Part shown: positions 45,068 to 54,696 of the stretch, one piece after another
Layout of the letters: every line of letters starts with the position of its first letter
Numbering within the stretch: the stretch's first letter is position 1
Source: JBBQYD01 sp942493075
GTDB lineage: Bacteria; Verrucomicrobiota; Verrucomicrobiia; Limisphaerales; UBA8199
DNA length: 64,000 nucleotides
NCBI GenBank assembly: GCA_942493075.1
Contig: OW818681.1
Coordinates: 6,262,001 to 6,326,000, forward strand
Direction: 5' to 3'
Position numbers and translations under genes: made by a program
The notes under the pieces: model-generated
Seen by the model: only the letters and a program-made list of their open reading frames with translations
Told to the model about the DNA's origin: nothing
The model's database searches: none

Positions 45068-47044
45068 ATGAGCAGAGAACGATTGTTCAATAAAGGTGTC
45101 GATTTGGCGGGTCCGCGTCATGGATCAGGCGCCCCCGGGCAAGCGCAGCGCTCTGCCCCCCGGAATGATTTGATGCCCAGCGCCCCACCGGATCCTAACG
45201 CGGTGCTCCACGCGAACACGGCTGCGCGGCAATTAGCCAAGACGCTGCAAGGCTTTCAAAAGTCATCTGACCGAGAGGAACGCCTGCAATGCCTGGCCCA
45301 GATGCACGACCAGGTGCACACGCTCACGAGTCTTCTAGGTGGAGCGAGATTGGAGATCCTGGCGGCACTGGTGACCTCCATTGGCAAGTTGCTGACTACC
45401 TTTGTGCGCGACCTGAACAACGTAACGCCCTCTACGTTGCGAACGGTCACCCACGCGCTGGACCTGATGAGCCGCGCGCTGTCGAATCCTGGTTTCGCCA
45501 TGGCTCGCGATACCACATTTCGCGTCTTGGTGGTCGATGATCATGCTGTGTGCCGCCATGCGCTATCGATGGCTCTGCATACCCCCCAACTGCGGTTGAA
45601 TGTGTGTGAAAACGCCACCGCAGCACTGGCCATCCTCAAGGAAAACAGTTTCGAGGTGGTGTTTACCGACATCATGATGCCGGGAATCGATGGCTTCGGC
45701 ATGGTGGCCGAGTTGCGCAAGCTTCCCGGCCACGCTCGAACGCCGGTGGTCTATGTAACCGCGCTATCCGATTTTGAGACCCGCGCCAAATCGGTCCTAA
45801 GCGGCGGATGCGACATCATCGGAAAGCCTTTCAGTGCCAGTGAAGTCGTCATCAAAGCCCTGACAATTGGGCTCAAGCACCGTTTGGAAATGGACGCGCA
45901 ATCAGCGGCCAGCGCAGCCAGCCCATCATCCACTTCTGCGCCTGCCGCGGCGGAGACCCCCAAGGCACAAGCAAAGAAGCGGCCCGTCATTGTGTCGAGC
46001 CCGGATAAAGCCGTGCTTTGCCTGGAGGATACCTGGCACATCACGACGGCCAACCGCGATACGAAGGTCATTCTTGGCTATGAGAGCGCGGAGGTCCTCG
46101 GTCAGCCATTAAGCCTTTTGATCCCCGATGAGCTCCAAAAGGAAGCCGGGGCGCATACACTTGAGTTTTTGTTGAATCAAAGCCCGCTCCCGCACGGCGC
46201 CTTCCAAATGATCGGACGACGCAAGGATGGAACGGTCGTGCCGGTGCTGGTCAGTTTTAGTGAGACCAAATCCCAGCGCGGGCGGGCGTATGTGTGCCTG
46301 ATACGCCGGGACCAGACGATGGAGAATCCGCCTGAGGAGACAGAAGCCGAGGTTGCGGAACCTGCGGTTCCCAGCGAATCGCCTGCTGCCGTTTCGGAGC
46401 CCCTGCCCGCACCTACTCAAACGGAGGTGTTGGAAGAATCGCTGGGCGACATGGCGGAGCGGTTGAGCGTATTGGAAACTCAGCTTGTCATCACCCAGGC
46501 AGCCTTGCTCGAAGCACAATCGGCACAGGCGGCGCAAGCCCAGGCCGCTGCTGCCGCGCCTCCGGTGATTCCACCAGACGCGTTGCCCGAAGCGATCCAG
46601 ACGCTGCTTGAGCACGAGCGCGCCGAGCGCGCGCGAGTGGAGCGCCAGTGTGCCCGGTTGGAAGCAGATCTTCAGCACTTGAACGGCGAGCTCATTTCAC
46701 GCAAGGCTCTTGAGGAGTGCCTTCGGAATCGCGAGACGGAGCTGCAACGCCAGCTTGAACAAGAGAGCGAAAGAGCCCGGCAGGCAACCGTGGACTTACT
46801 CAAAGCCCGAGCCGAGCTGCGCGCAGGCCAGCAACATACAGATGTTGCACCTGCAGATGGCACGTTGCGTCAGGAGCTCGCTGATCTTAGAAGCAGGATC
46901 ACTCTGATGCAGGCGCAGGGGGAAACGCTCAACAGCCGGTTGCTCACGGCTATGTCCGCTTTGGAAGCGGCGCGGCAGGACGCATCGAGCCTGTCATCGA
47001 ACCTTGCAGGCACCGCTCTTCCACCCAAGCCGCCTGTGGCTTAG
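45068..47044 (+). CDS. Response regulator with HPt-like N terminus, PAS and coiled coil
   Basis: Up to 658 residues; the start may instead be ATG 45173. Residues 50-150 are an all-helical region like a phosphotransfer or coiled sensor domain. Then comes a receiver domain (FRVLVVDDHAVCRHAL; phospho-Asp in VVFTDIMMPGIDGFG; Lys in CDIIGKPFSAS), a PAS domain (LCLEDTWHITTANRDTKVIL, GYESAEVLGQPLSLLIP), and a long Ala/Gln/Glu coiled coil to the end. It has no DNA-binding or kinase output, so it probably scaffolds or relays. The C-terminal residues overlap the antisense acidic gene by four bases. Confidence 0.88.
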   Translation: MSRERLFNKGVDLAGPRHGSGAPGQAQRSAPRNDLMPSAPPDPNAVLHANTAARQLAKTLQGFQKSSDREERLQCLAQMHDQVHTLTSLLGGARLEILAALVTSIGKLLTTFVRDLNNVTPSTLRTVTHALDLMSRALSNPGFAMARDTTFRVLVVDDHAVCRHALSMALHTPQLRLNVCENATAALAILKENSFEVVFTDIMMPGIDGFGMVAELRKLPGHARTPVVYVTALSDFETRAKSVLSGGCDIIGKPFSASEVVIKALTIGLKHRLEMDAQSAASAASPSSTSAPAAAETPKAQAKKRPVIVSSPDKAVLCLEDTWHITTANRDTKVILGYESAEVLGQPLSLLIPDELQKEAGAHTLEFLLNQSPLPHGAFQMIGRRKDGTVVPVLVSFSETKSQRGRAYVCLIRRDQTMENPPEETEAEVAEPAVPSESPAAVSEPLPAPTQTEVLEESLGDMAERLSVLETQLVITQAALLEAQSAQAAQAQAAAAAPPVIPPDALPEAIQTLLEHERAERARVERQCARLEADLQHLNGELISRKALEECLRNRETELQRQLEQESERARQATVDLLKARAELRAGQQHTDVAPADGTLRQELADLRSRITLMQAQGETLNSRLLTAMSALEAARQDASSLSSNLAGTALPPKPPVA

Positions 47045-48171
47045 AACGGGCCTTTAGGCAAACGCCAGTCTCGCTGGGCCACGGGAGCTTTGCGCGGTGG
47101 CAGCTCCTGTTCCGGAAACTCGGCGGCATGCTCGCGCCTTTCCTCCTCCGAAGCGTAGTAGCTCAGGTAAACCGATCTGTCATCGGGACCGGCGCTGCCG
47201 AGCACATCGTGGAACCAGCCGCCGGTTTGGCTTTTCCCCGGCAAGAGCGATAGATCAGTCAGGCCGTGCTCCCAAATTTCTGCGTAGAGCTCGCGGTCTG
47301 TCAGATGGTCGGTGTGCTGCAGGTAGAAACCGCGACACGCCAAATTGTGCAACAACTCCCAAAGGTGCGCGGGGACGCTTTCATCGGTTAACTCATCGGG
47401 CGGCAGCATGCGCACACCTTCCCGGCGCAGCACGTCACGAGGCCGTTCCCAGTTCTCGGCCATCGCCGGGTCATCAAACTCATCGTCGTCCTCTTCCTCC
47501 TCCACATCGGTTATCTCCTGTTGCGCGCGGATCTCACGGTCCACAGCGGCCAATCCCAGGGGATCAGACGAGAGTTCCGCACGATCATCCGAGTCATCAT
47601 CCTCATCATCATGGTCCTCCGGGAAGATGCTTAGACTGGCAGGTTTAAAATTCTCAGCATCCTCATCCTCTTCCTCATCATCCTCCATGATGAACTCCTC
47701 AGCTTGAAACTCGGCAGCCGACGGGAAGGGAGGCTCCGGCATCCAGCGATCCCGGTCATAGGGAGTCTTCTCCGGAGCCGGAATCGGTTCATTTGGAAAG
47801 TCTTCCAGCCACTGCTCCCGCTCCTCCGGAGAGGCATAAAAGCGCAGGTAAACCTCCGGGCCATCCTCCTGACCTGGACTGATTACGCAATTCCACTCCG
47901 CTTCGTAAGGGATGTCGGACACTTCAGTAGCCAGCCAGCGATCATGGAGCCAGATATAGAACTCGCGGTCGCTGAGGTGATCCGTGCTATGCAAATAGAA
48001 ACGGCGTCCAGCCAGCGTGTAAACGAACTCCCACAGACGTCCTGTTAGCTGGGCGTCATCCACCTCCCCGGGAGGAAGCGGTTCGTAGCCCAGGCGCTTG
48101 AGCAAATCTCGCGCGGGCAGGCTCGGGCAATCCTCGTAAGGATCATCCATTATCTCATTCGACTCTGCCAT
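47041..48171 (-). CDS. Acidic protein with two copies of an unrecognised module
   Basis: A 376-residue protein from ATG 48171; the frame is open to 48447. Two modules of about 110 residues (residues about 10-135 and 255-376) each contain LWEFVYTLAGRRFYLHSTDH or LWELLHNLACRGFYLQHTDH, then LSDREFYIWLHDRWL / LTDRELYAEIWEHGL, a VYLRFYASPEER / VYLSYYASEEER strand, and an end RDRWMPEPPFP / QRDWRLPKGPF. Between them is a very acidic linker (runs of E/D near residues 155-245). I do not recognise the module. It is soluble, with no signal or catalytic motif visible. The duplication is old, since the two halves are well diverged. Confidence 0.8.
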   Translation of the reverse strand: MAESNEIMDDPYEDCPSLPARDLLKRLGYEPLPPGEVDDAQLTGRLWEFVYTLAGRRFYLHSTDHLSDREFYIWLHDRWLATEVSDIPYEAEWNCVISPGQEDGPEVYLRFYASPEEREQWLEDFPNEPIPAPEKTPYDRDRWMPEPPFPSAAEFQAEEFIMEDDEEEDEDAENFKPASLSIFPEDHDDEDDDSDDRAELSSDPLGLAAVDREIRAQQEITDVEEEEDDDEFDDPAMAENWERPRDVLRREGVRMLPPDELTDESVPAHLWELLHNLACRGFYLQHTDHLTDRELYAEIWEHGLTDLSLLPGKSQTGGWFHDVLGSAGPDDRSVYLSYYASEEERREHAAEFPEQELPPRKAPVAQRDWRLPKGPF

Positions 48172-48496
48172 CGCTATAAACCTTAACCCTGTTCCATGCT
48201 CAGAAAAGTAAAAAGTTCCCCCCAATCGAAGTGGGCAGTCCTCTAATTCTGGCGCGATGGCCAACTCGGAGGGGCCTGCTAACTTGAATCTGCCGCAAGC
48301 GGCACCGTCGTGAATAATAATGCTTGGACGGCGCTTGGACATGCCGAGGGCTTTCAAGCCCCGATGAACGGTGAATTCGAATTCCCTTTGCCCGGGGTGA
48401 CAGGTGAGGCTTGAAACAGTTGTTTGCCAAGGCAATTCGCCCCCCAAACGGGGTATGGCAACGATTGCCTGAGAGGTCTAGTGTCTTCTCAATCAC
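48172..48496. other. Divergent intergenic region
   Basis: The acidic-protein frame extends through most of it but shows no similarity to the modules. It otherwise holds promoters for the prepilin-like gene. Nothing else stands out. Confidence 0.35.
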
Positions 48497-49294
48497 ATGA
48501 GCAGCAGTAAGTTCCTGCAGAAGCACCGGGATCAGGGTGCTTTCACTTTGATCGAGTTATTGGTGGTGATCGCTATTATTGCGATTCTCGCCGCCATGCT
48601 CCTGCCCGCGTTGGCCAAGGCCAAAGAGAAGGCGCAGCAGATACAATGTGTGAATCATCAGAAGCAACTCGGGCTCGCAGTGCAGCTCTATAGTGCTGAT
48701 TTCGGAGATTGGCTGCCGCCGATCCAGGATCGGCTGCCCGGTGGTTATGAAACGACCTGGCGTTCGTATCTATACCCGTATGTTGGCAAGAATGCCAAGG
48801 TTTACGATTGTCCCATGGAGAAGGAGGAAGTGTATGCGACAGGCACACGGTCCAAGCCCAAGCAACCGATGCCGGCGTTGGTTGGGCAGGCACTGAGCGG
48901 GGAAATCGAATTACTCGGCGGCATTGGCGCGGTGAACGTCCACTGGGCCGATGCAAAATCGGCCCCCCCATTTGGCCGCCCTGCCAGCTACGAAAACAAC
49001 CTGTGCCGCTGGAGTAAAGTTCAGACACCGAGTCTGCTGATCTTCTTCGGCGACGGCCATAGCGATATCTACAAGGTTTACCCGGATGACCGCTGGTGGA
49101 TTTGGAAAGAACAAGGCAATTCGGGAACCGCAGGTTTTAACCGTGCAGCGCAGCGTGATCCCGGCGCATTCCGGCACAATCGGCGTTCCAATTACGCATT
49201 TGCCGATGGGCGGGTGCAGACCCTTGATCCGGGCGGCATTCCGTGCAACCAGGAAGCGTGCTGGTGGTCGGCACGGGCGCGTCCTCATCAATAG
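48497..49294 (+). CDS. Prepilin-like protein (DUF1559-type, H-X9-DG tail)
   Basis: A 265-residue protein. The N terminus GAFTLIELLVVIAIIAILAA is a class III/type IV prepilin peptidase site (Gly-Ala-Phe, with Glu at +5) and transmembrane helix. The body (HQKQLGLAVQLYSADFGDWL) and the tail HNRRSNYAFADGRVQTL show the H-X9-DG motif of planctomycete/verrucomicrobial pseudopilins. These are many per genome and probably sit on the surface or in a type II secretion-like system. The first of three co-directional genes 29 and 50 bases apart. Confidence 0.92.
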   Translation: MSSSKFLQKHRDQGAFTLIELLVVIAIIAILAAMLLPALAKAKEKAQQIQCVNHQKQLGLAVQLYSADFGDWLPPIQDRLPGGYETTWRSYLYPYVGKNAKVYDCPMEKEEVYATGTRSKPKQPMPALVGQALSGEIELLGGIGAVNVHWADAKSAPPFGRPASYENNLCRWSKVQTPSLLIFFGDGHSDIYKVYPDDRWWIWKEQGNSGTAGFNRAAQRDPGAFRHNRRSNYAFADGRVQTLDPGGIPCNQEACWWSARARPHQ

Positions 49295-49323
49295 TCAATT
49301 AAAGGAATCAACGCCTTCCGCGT

Positions 49324-49833
49324 ATGAACCGCAAGCTGATCTTCCAATCTATTCTCGTGCTGGCCCTGCTATCGGTGGCAGGCGTTCTGGGCTTTGGCTA
49401 TTGGCACAACCAGACAGTGGATTCCACCGAGAAAGTCTATTTCTACGACTTAGGGCAGCAGAAACTCTTTGGAGCTGCCCGCTCGTCTGTGCCGCCGATT
49501 GCCGGGTTGGATGGACGGGCTGATGGCGCGGTGCGTGCCATTGTAATCACCCCCACAGGCAATCCGCGTGAGAAGAAGCAGGTGAGCATAGCCTACCTCG
49601 AGAAGTACACGCCCGAGATGAAGGCGCTCTTTGAATCTTTGCGGCAGGCGGAAGCGGCGGGTAAATCCACGGCCGGAATGATTCCGCATGGCATGGTGCC
49701 GCGCAGCACCCAGGTGCGACGGTTAAACGATACTCAATGGTATCCCATGACCTCTGCCGAAGGAGAACGGATTGTCTCGGGTTGGAACGTGCCGAATGCG
49801 GCAGGCCAATACCCGATGGTATGCGTTCCTTAA
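49324..49833 (+). CDS. Membrane-anchored hypothetical protein
   Basis: A 169-residue protein with an N-terminal helix (IFQSILVLALLSVAGVLGFGY) and a soluble domain with YFYDLGQQKLFGA, IVITPTGNPREKKQVSIAYL and YPMTSAEGERIVSGW. Similar proteins accompany prepilin-like genes in Verrucomicrobiota, but none has a function. It lies between the prepilin-like gene and the LamG/Ig protein. Confidence 0.75.
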   Translation: MNRKLIFQSILVLALLSVAGVLGFGYWHNQTVDSTEKVYFYDLGQQKLFGAARSSVPPIAGLDGRADGAVRAIVITPTGNPREKKQVSIAYLEKYTPEMKALFESLRQAEAAGKSTAGMIPHGMVPRSTQVRRLNDTQWYPMTSAEGERIVSGWNVPNAAGQYPMVCVP

Positions 49834-49883
49834 CTTAATTTCCCGAGCTCGCTTTTAACAAAACCTCAACCCCCGAAAACGAA

Positions 49884-52800
49884 ATGAAAACCAACAACGC
49901 CTTTAGACGAATACTGCTGTCGTGCGGTGCGGGTATCCTCCTGGGCTCCGCCCCCGGCTTATCCGCCCAGACGCTGACCGAAGGGCTGATTTTTTACGCC
50001 CCCTATTCCGGCACACTAAATGACGTGACCGGCGGACGCTCTGGAGTAGGGCATAACGGCCCCACGCTTCAAGGAACTGGTGGAGTAGGCGGCGGCGGTT
50101 ATGTGCAGTTGCAGAACGATTCAGTCAACCTTGAGCAAGCTGTCTATTACAGCGACCCGACTCCGGCTCAGGGTAATTTCACGTTCCAGGTCTGGGTGCG
50201 CACCGCGGATATGGGATCTGCTCAGAACGGCCAATTGGAGGGGGACCTGGCATTCGCCGCGAACAAGGACTGGGCTGCAGGCGGGAATGTCGGCTGGGTG
50301 CTGGCGCGTCAGGGTGGCGCGGATGGGGACAAGTTCCAGTGGAACATGAACACCCAGGGCAACTCACGCAAAGACTTTGATTTGCTCACCCCGTCCAGCA
50401 CGGTGTTCGACGGTTCGTGGCATCAGGTACTCGTGACGTATGATCGCACGGGCAACGCCACGTTTTACCGGGACGGCAAGCAGATCGGAGCGGTCAACAT
50501 TTCTGCCAACACTGGCAGCATGCGGCCGGCCCTGGACGCGACCTGGGTAAAGACCAACATCATGGTGCTGGGCCAGGACGCTACCTTGCGCTATTGGCAT
50601 GAGGCGGACCCCAACATCTCCAGCTTGAACGGGGACATCGATGAAGTGGCGATGTGGAGCCGTGTTCTGACTGCGGAGGAGATCGCAACGGCCTATGCCA
50701 AAGGAGTGGCGGGCGTGGCAGTCACAGCCAGCCTCACACCAACTTTCGCGGAGCAGCCCCAAGGCGGCACCCGGTATGCCAGTGACAATTTCAGGCTCTC
50801 GTGTCTGCCGGTGGATGATCGAGGACCTCTCACCTATCAATGGTATAACGGCAGCACCCCGGTGCCGGACGCAACGAACAGAGTTGTGCTGTTGACAAAC
50901 CTCACTGTCGGCCCGGCCAGCTACCGCGCGGTCGTCAATGACGGCGTGGGCTCTATCACGAGCGCACCCGCAGCGGTTACCGTCCTTTCGAGTTCAAACG
51001 TCACAAACGGCATTGCCGCTTACCTGAACTTTGACAACAACATCGATGGCCAGGCAGGGACTCCAATCAATGGAACGCCGATCGGCTATGATCCGACTCC
51101 CAAGTACACCAACGGAATTGTGGGTGCCGCCGCCATGTTTAACAACGATGGCTCGGGATCTGGCATTCCCACCGATTGGGCGGTGTCACTCGGCGACCTG
51201 GAATCTGTTTACTCGAATAACTGGAGTTTTTCGACCTGGGTTAATCTTACGAACAACCTGGATGGCGCGCTGCTGGGCAACAAGGATTGGAACTCTGGTG
51301 CAAACGTCGGTTGGGTGCTGTCTCCCTACAACACACGGGTGGCAAACTTCTACGCCGAAGGCGGTCCCCGGCGCGACATGGGCGCAGTGAGCGTGCGCGA
51401 CGGAAATTGGCACCATATCGCTCTCCAGTTTAATCGCGATGCGAACCTGGCCTCGCTCTATATCGATGGCAATTTGAGTGCCACGGCAGGCATCAGCGGC
51501 AGCGGATGGGAATCTCTGACACCTGCCAACGTCATACCGAATGCCACGTTGGTTGGCGGCAGCGGCAGCGGCATTTATGCCGGGGCAGGCGGCGTGGATG
51601 ATCTAGGCATCTGGGGGCGGGTGCTTACCAGCGACGAAATTCTCGCGATCTACGCTCAAGGAACCGATGGCAAACCGCTCACCCAGGCAGTTGCCGGTGC
51701 CACCGTGAAACCTTCCATCAGCGGCCAGCCGCAATCTGTGACGGTGTTCGAAGGCCGTCCGCTGCGCTTGACTGTGAACGCCGCTGGAACACAGCCTTTG
51801 GCTTATCAATGGTACCGGAACGGCACAGCGGTTACGGTCGGTACCACCAACGTGCTGGCTTATACCTCAGCGACCTCTGCGGAGCAGGGCAGCTATGTGG
51901 TGGTGATCACCAACCGGTTCGGAGCCGTCACAAGCGCGCCTCCTGCTGTTGTCACGGTGACTCCTGTGGCCGACGCAAAGGCAGGTCTTGTTGTTTACCT
52001 CAATCTGGATAACACGCTGAACGCTTCGGGCAGCACCACCAATTCCGGAACGGCGATCTATGGCGATTATACGCCCAAATACACAGCCGGAAAGATCGGC
52101 ACTGCAGCCGCATTCAACAATGACGGCAGCGCATCAACCTCGTCCGATTGGTCCATCTCTCTGGGGAACATTGAATGGATCTATGCCGGGAGCTGGAGTT
52201 TCGCCATGTGGATCAATGTCACCAACGCGAATGACGGAGCTATCATCGGCAACAAGGATTGGAATTCCGGTGGCAACATCGGCTGGTTGCTGTCTCCGAC
52301 GCGCACAGGCAATGGGTTCACCTCCCGCGGCTGTCTCAATTACGCCACTGTTGGCGGTCCCCGTCTGGACCCGGGTGGCGCAACTCTGGTAAACAGCACA
52401 TGGCGGCACGTGGCAGCCACATTCGACCGCGACAACAATCGCGTGGAGCTCTTTGTTGACGGTGCGTTGGTGACCTCCACCAACCTCTCGACAATTGGCA
52501 CCGAATCGTTGACACCTTCGAACATAGCAAATGACACGCTAATCGGCAGCAGCGGGCCGGGCACCTGGAGCGCACAGGGATCAGTCGATGACGTTGGCCT
52601 CTGGGTTCGCCCGATCTCGGCGAGCGAGGTGCTCTCGATCTATGCCCAGGGAATGAACGGGCAGCCGTTGACCATGGCCAGCGCCGGGGCGATTGCTCCT
52701 CTGCTGACCACGAAGCCGCAGAGCATTTCACGCATCGAAGGATTGCCGGCCCTGTTTGCGGCCTCCGCCACGGGCACACCGCCTCTGAGCTATCAATGGC

Positions 52801-53864
52801 TCCGAAACGGGGTTGAGATCGCGGGCGCCACAAATACCTCGTATATGACCATTGCGAGCGCAGCGGATTCCGGCGCCAGCTACGCGGTGCGCGTGACGAA
52901 CAGCTACGGCACTACCCTAAGTGCTCCGGCTGCAGTGCTGACGGTTACTCCTGGAGCTAGTGCTATCATCAGCGACCTGACGGTGTATTTGAACTTCGAT
53001 TCAAACATCGTGGCACAAGGTGGAACCACCGTAAGCGGCACAGCCATTGGCAATGTGGGCGTTCCTGTTTACACAAACGGCATCATTGGAGCAGCCGCCA
53101 GCTTCAATAACAACAACAGCGATGACCCCGTTGTGAGTGATTGGGCCGTCAGCCTGGGTGACATCGAATGGGTATATACCAACAGCTTTAGCTTCGCGTT
53201 GTGGGTTAAAACCACGGATGACTATGGCGCGCTGCTGGGCAACAAGAACTGGGTCTCGGGCGCCAACATTGGCTGGTGCATCAGCCAATACTTTGTGGAC
53301 TTCCTGAACTATCGTCCGGAGGGCGCTTCCCGCCATGAGGTGGGTGGCTTCGACTGGGCGGATGATCAATGGCACCATGTGACGGGCGTGTTCTATCGCC
53401 AGGCCAACCAGGTTTACACCTACGTCGATGGCCAATTGACCGGCATGGCTCAACTCGGAAACACGGGATTCGAATCCCTGACGCCGGAAGACATTCGCAC
53501 CACGCTGGTGGGATCGAGCGGCAACATGACCGAGAGCGCCTTCGGCTCAGTGGACGATCTGGCCATCTGGAACCGACCGGTGACCCAGGCTGAAGTGACT
53601 GCCATTTACCAGTCCGGTCTGCTAGGCAAACCAGTGCCCCAAGCAACGACTGTTGTGGCCCCGAAGATAGAAGCCGCTTTCAGCGGAAACAGCTTCATGG
53701 TGAGCTTCCCGGAATCTGCCGGCAGCTACACCCTGCAAAGCAGCCCCACGATGACAACCGGTTCCTGGACGACTGTAACCGGCACACGCACCACCGTTAA
53801 TGGGCGGACAACTGTCACAGTGCCCCTGGGCGCTACTCCGGCCTTCTTCCGGCTAATGCGGTAA
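49884..53864 (+). CDS. Secreted protein with four LamG and three Ig-like domains
   Basis: A 1,326-residue protein. The signal peptide ends near LSAQTLTEG. Four LamG/concanavalin-like domains each show the pattern GNKDWNSGANVGWVLS, then W-H-x-V/I and FDRDNNRVELFVDG (GNKDW is kept in three of the four), and they alternate with three Ig-like domains (PQSVTVFEGRPLRLTVNA; LAYQWYRNG). The C-terminal 50 residues (YTLQSSPTMTTGSWTTVTGT) are the tail seen on other secreted proteins. LamG domains bind sugars or proteins, so an adhesin or glycan-binding role is likely. It is the third gene after the prepilin-like protein. Confidence 0.93.
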   Translation: MKTNNAFRRILLSCGAGILLGSAPGLSAQTLTEGLIFYAPYSGTLNDVTGGRSGVGHNGPTLQGTGGVGGGGYVQLQNDSVNLEQAVYYSDPTPAQGNFTFQVWVRTADMGSAQNGQLEGDLAFAANKDWAAGGNVGWVLARQGGADGDKFQWNMNTQGNSRKDFDLLTPSSTVFDGSWHQVLVTYDRTGNATFYRDGKQIGAVNISANTGSMRPALDATWVKTNIMVLGQDATLRYWHEADPNISSLNGDIDEVAMWSRVLTAEEIATAYAKGVAGVAVTASLTPTFAEQPQGGTRYASDNFRLSCLPVDDRGPLTYQWYNGSTPVPDATNRVVLLTNLTVGPASYRAVVNDGVGSITSAPAAVTVLSSSNVTNGIAAYLNFDNNIDGQAGTPINGTPIGYDPTPKYTNGIVGAAAMFNNDGSGSGIPTDWAVSLGDLESVYSNNWSFSTWVNLTNNLDGALLGNKDWNSGANVGWVLSPYNTRVANFYAEGGPRRDMGAVSVRDGNWHHIALQFNRDANLASLYIDGNLSATAGISGSGWESLTPANVIPNATLVGGSGSGIYAGAGGVDDLGIWGRVLTSDEILAIYAQGTDGKPLTQAVAGATVKPSISGQPQSVTVFEGRPLRLTVNAAGTQPLAYQWYRNGTAVTVGTTNVLAYTSATSAEQGSYVVVITNRFGAVTSAPPAVVTVTPVADAKAGLVVYLNLDNTLNASGSTTNSGTAIYGDYTPKYTAGKIGTAAAFNNDGSASTSSDWSISLGNIEWIYAGSWSFAMWINVTNANDGAIIGNKDWNSGGNIGWLLSPTRTGNGFTSRGCLNYATVGGPRLDPGGATLVNSTWRHVAATFDRDNNRVELFVDGALVTSTNLSTIGTESLTPSNIANDTLIGSSGPGTWSAQGSVDDVGLWVRPISASEVLSIYAQGMNGQPLTMASAGAIAPLLTTKPQSISRIEGLPALFAASATGTPPLSYQWLRNGVEIAGATNTSYMTIASAADSGASYAVRVTNSYGTTLSAPAAVLTVTPGASAIISDLTVYLNFDSNIVAQGGTTVSGTAIGNVGVPVYTNGIIGAAASFNNNNSDDPVVSDWAVSLGDIEWVYTNSFSFALWVKTTDDYGALLGNKNWVSGANIGWCISQYFVDFLNYRPEGASRHEVGGFDWADDQWHHVTGVFYRQANQVYTYVDGQLTGMAQLGNTGFESLTPEDIRTTLVGSSGNMTESAFGSVDDLAIWNRPVTQAEVTAIYQSGLLGKPVPQATTVVAPKIEAAFSGNSFMVSFPESAGSYTLQSSPTMTTGSWTTVTGTRTTVNGRTTVTVPLGATPAFFRLMR

Positions 53865-53888
53865 AAAGGGTAAGCTGGATGAACAAAC

Positions 53889-53985
53889 ACGGCTTGCTGG
53901 CGAGTGCACTGGCAAGCCGTGATGTGTTTAAACTCATAGGGGCGGGATACCAAAGCGAACCAAGAAACGGCGTCCCGCCCCTTTC
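53889..53985 (+). terminator. Two tandem hairpins after the LamG/Ig gene
   Basis: CACGGCTTGC pairs with GCAAGCCGTG (53889-53921). A second stem, GGGGCGGGA with TCCCGCCCC (about 53939-53980), is followed by a short T-run. They end the prepilin/LamG transcript. Confidence 0.6.
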
Positions 53986-54066
53986 CTCATAGTCACACCC
54001 AGCCGAACCGGCTCTTCAACTTTGCCGTTCCTTTCGAGGATTCCGCGGGTTACCTTTTGCCCCGAA

Positions 54067-54696
54067 ATGCTGGCGGTATGGATTAGTGGCTGGGGGGTTC
54101 CTCCCGAGACGTTGCGCCCGATGGCGAGTGCTCACTCGCCGGAAGGAGCGCGCTTGCAGTTGCTTGCCCCTACCGAATCCGCAGCCGAAGCGGCAACCTC
54201 AGCCTCATGGGTGGTGGCCTGGTCCTTCGGCGCATTCCGCGTTCTGCAAGCCGCTGCGTGCGGCCAGACCTTTGCCGGGCAGGTGGTTCTCCTCGCCCCT
54301 TTTATTTCGTTCGCGGCGGAGCACGGATGGGGAGGGCGCTGCACGTTGACCCAGTTGCGGTGGCTGAAGCGCTGGATGGCGCGCGATTCCCTCTCCGCCT
54401 TACACGATTTTTATCAACGCGCGGGGATTCCCAGCCTGGCGATGACTACCGATGCTTCTCTCATGGACGAATGGGGCCGTGGCCTGGACACGATGATGGA
54501 AGACACGGGCCGAGGGATCGCGGACCATTTTGCAGGAGGGTTGCCCTCGAATTTCTCGGCGGTGGTGGGTGAGTCTGATCCGCTGTTGGACGCGCGCCGG
54601 ATTGCCGAGGTGCTGCCCGGCACCCGTGTGATACCGGGCGCGGGCCACGAATGCGGTCCGCTGTTTGCGGCCTTAAGAGGAGCGCATGCGATTTAA
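54067..54696 (+). CDS. bioH: BioH-like alpha/beta hydrolase (pimeloyl-ACP methyl ester esterase)
   Basis: A 209-residue protein from ATG 54067 (a TTG at 54022 is possible). It has MLAVWISGWGVPPETL at the start, the nucleophile Ser53 in VVAWSFGAFRVL, an Asp in VGESDPLLDARRI and the His in VIPGAGHECGPL: the alpha/beta-hydrolase triad. Overlap with a bioC-like gene strongly suggests it removes the methyl group from pimeloyl-ACP methyl ester in biotin synthesis. It is short and diverged from E. coli BioH and closer in role to BioG/BioV-type substitutes, so the name is provisional. Confidence 0.75.
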   Translation: MLAVWISGWGVPPETLRPMASAHSPEGARLQLLAPTESAAEAATSASWVVAWSFGAFRVLQAAACGQTFAGQVVLLAPFISFAAEHGWGGRCTLTQLRWLKRWMARDSLSALHDFYQRAGIPSLAMTTDASLMDEWGRGLDTMMEDTGRGIADHFAGGLPSNFSAVVGESDPLLDARRIAEVLPGTRVIPGAGHECGPLFAALRGAHAI

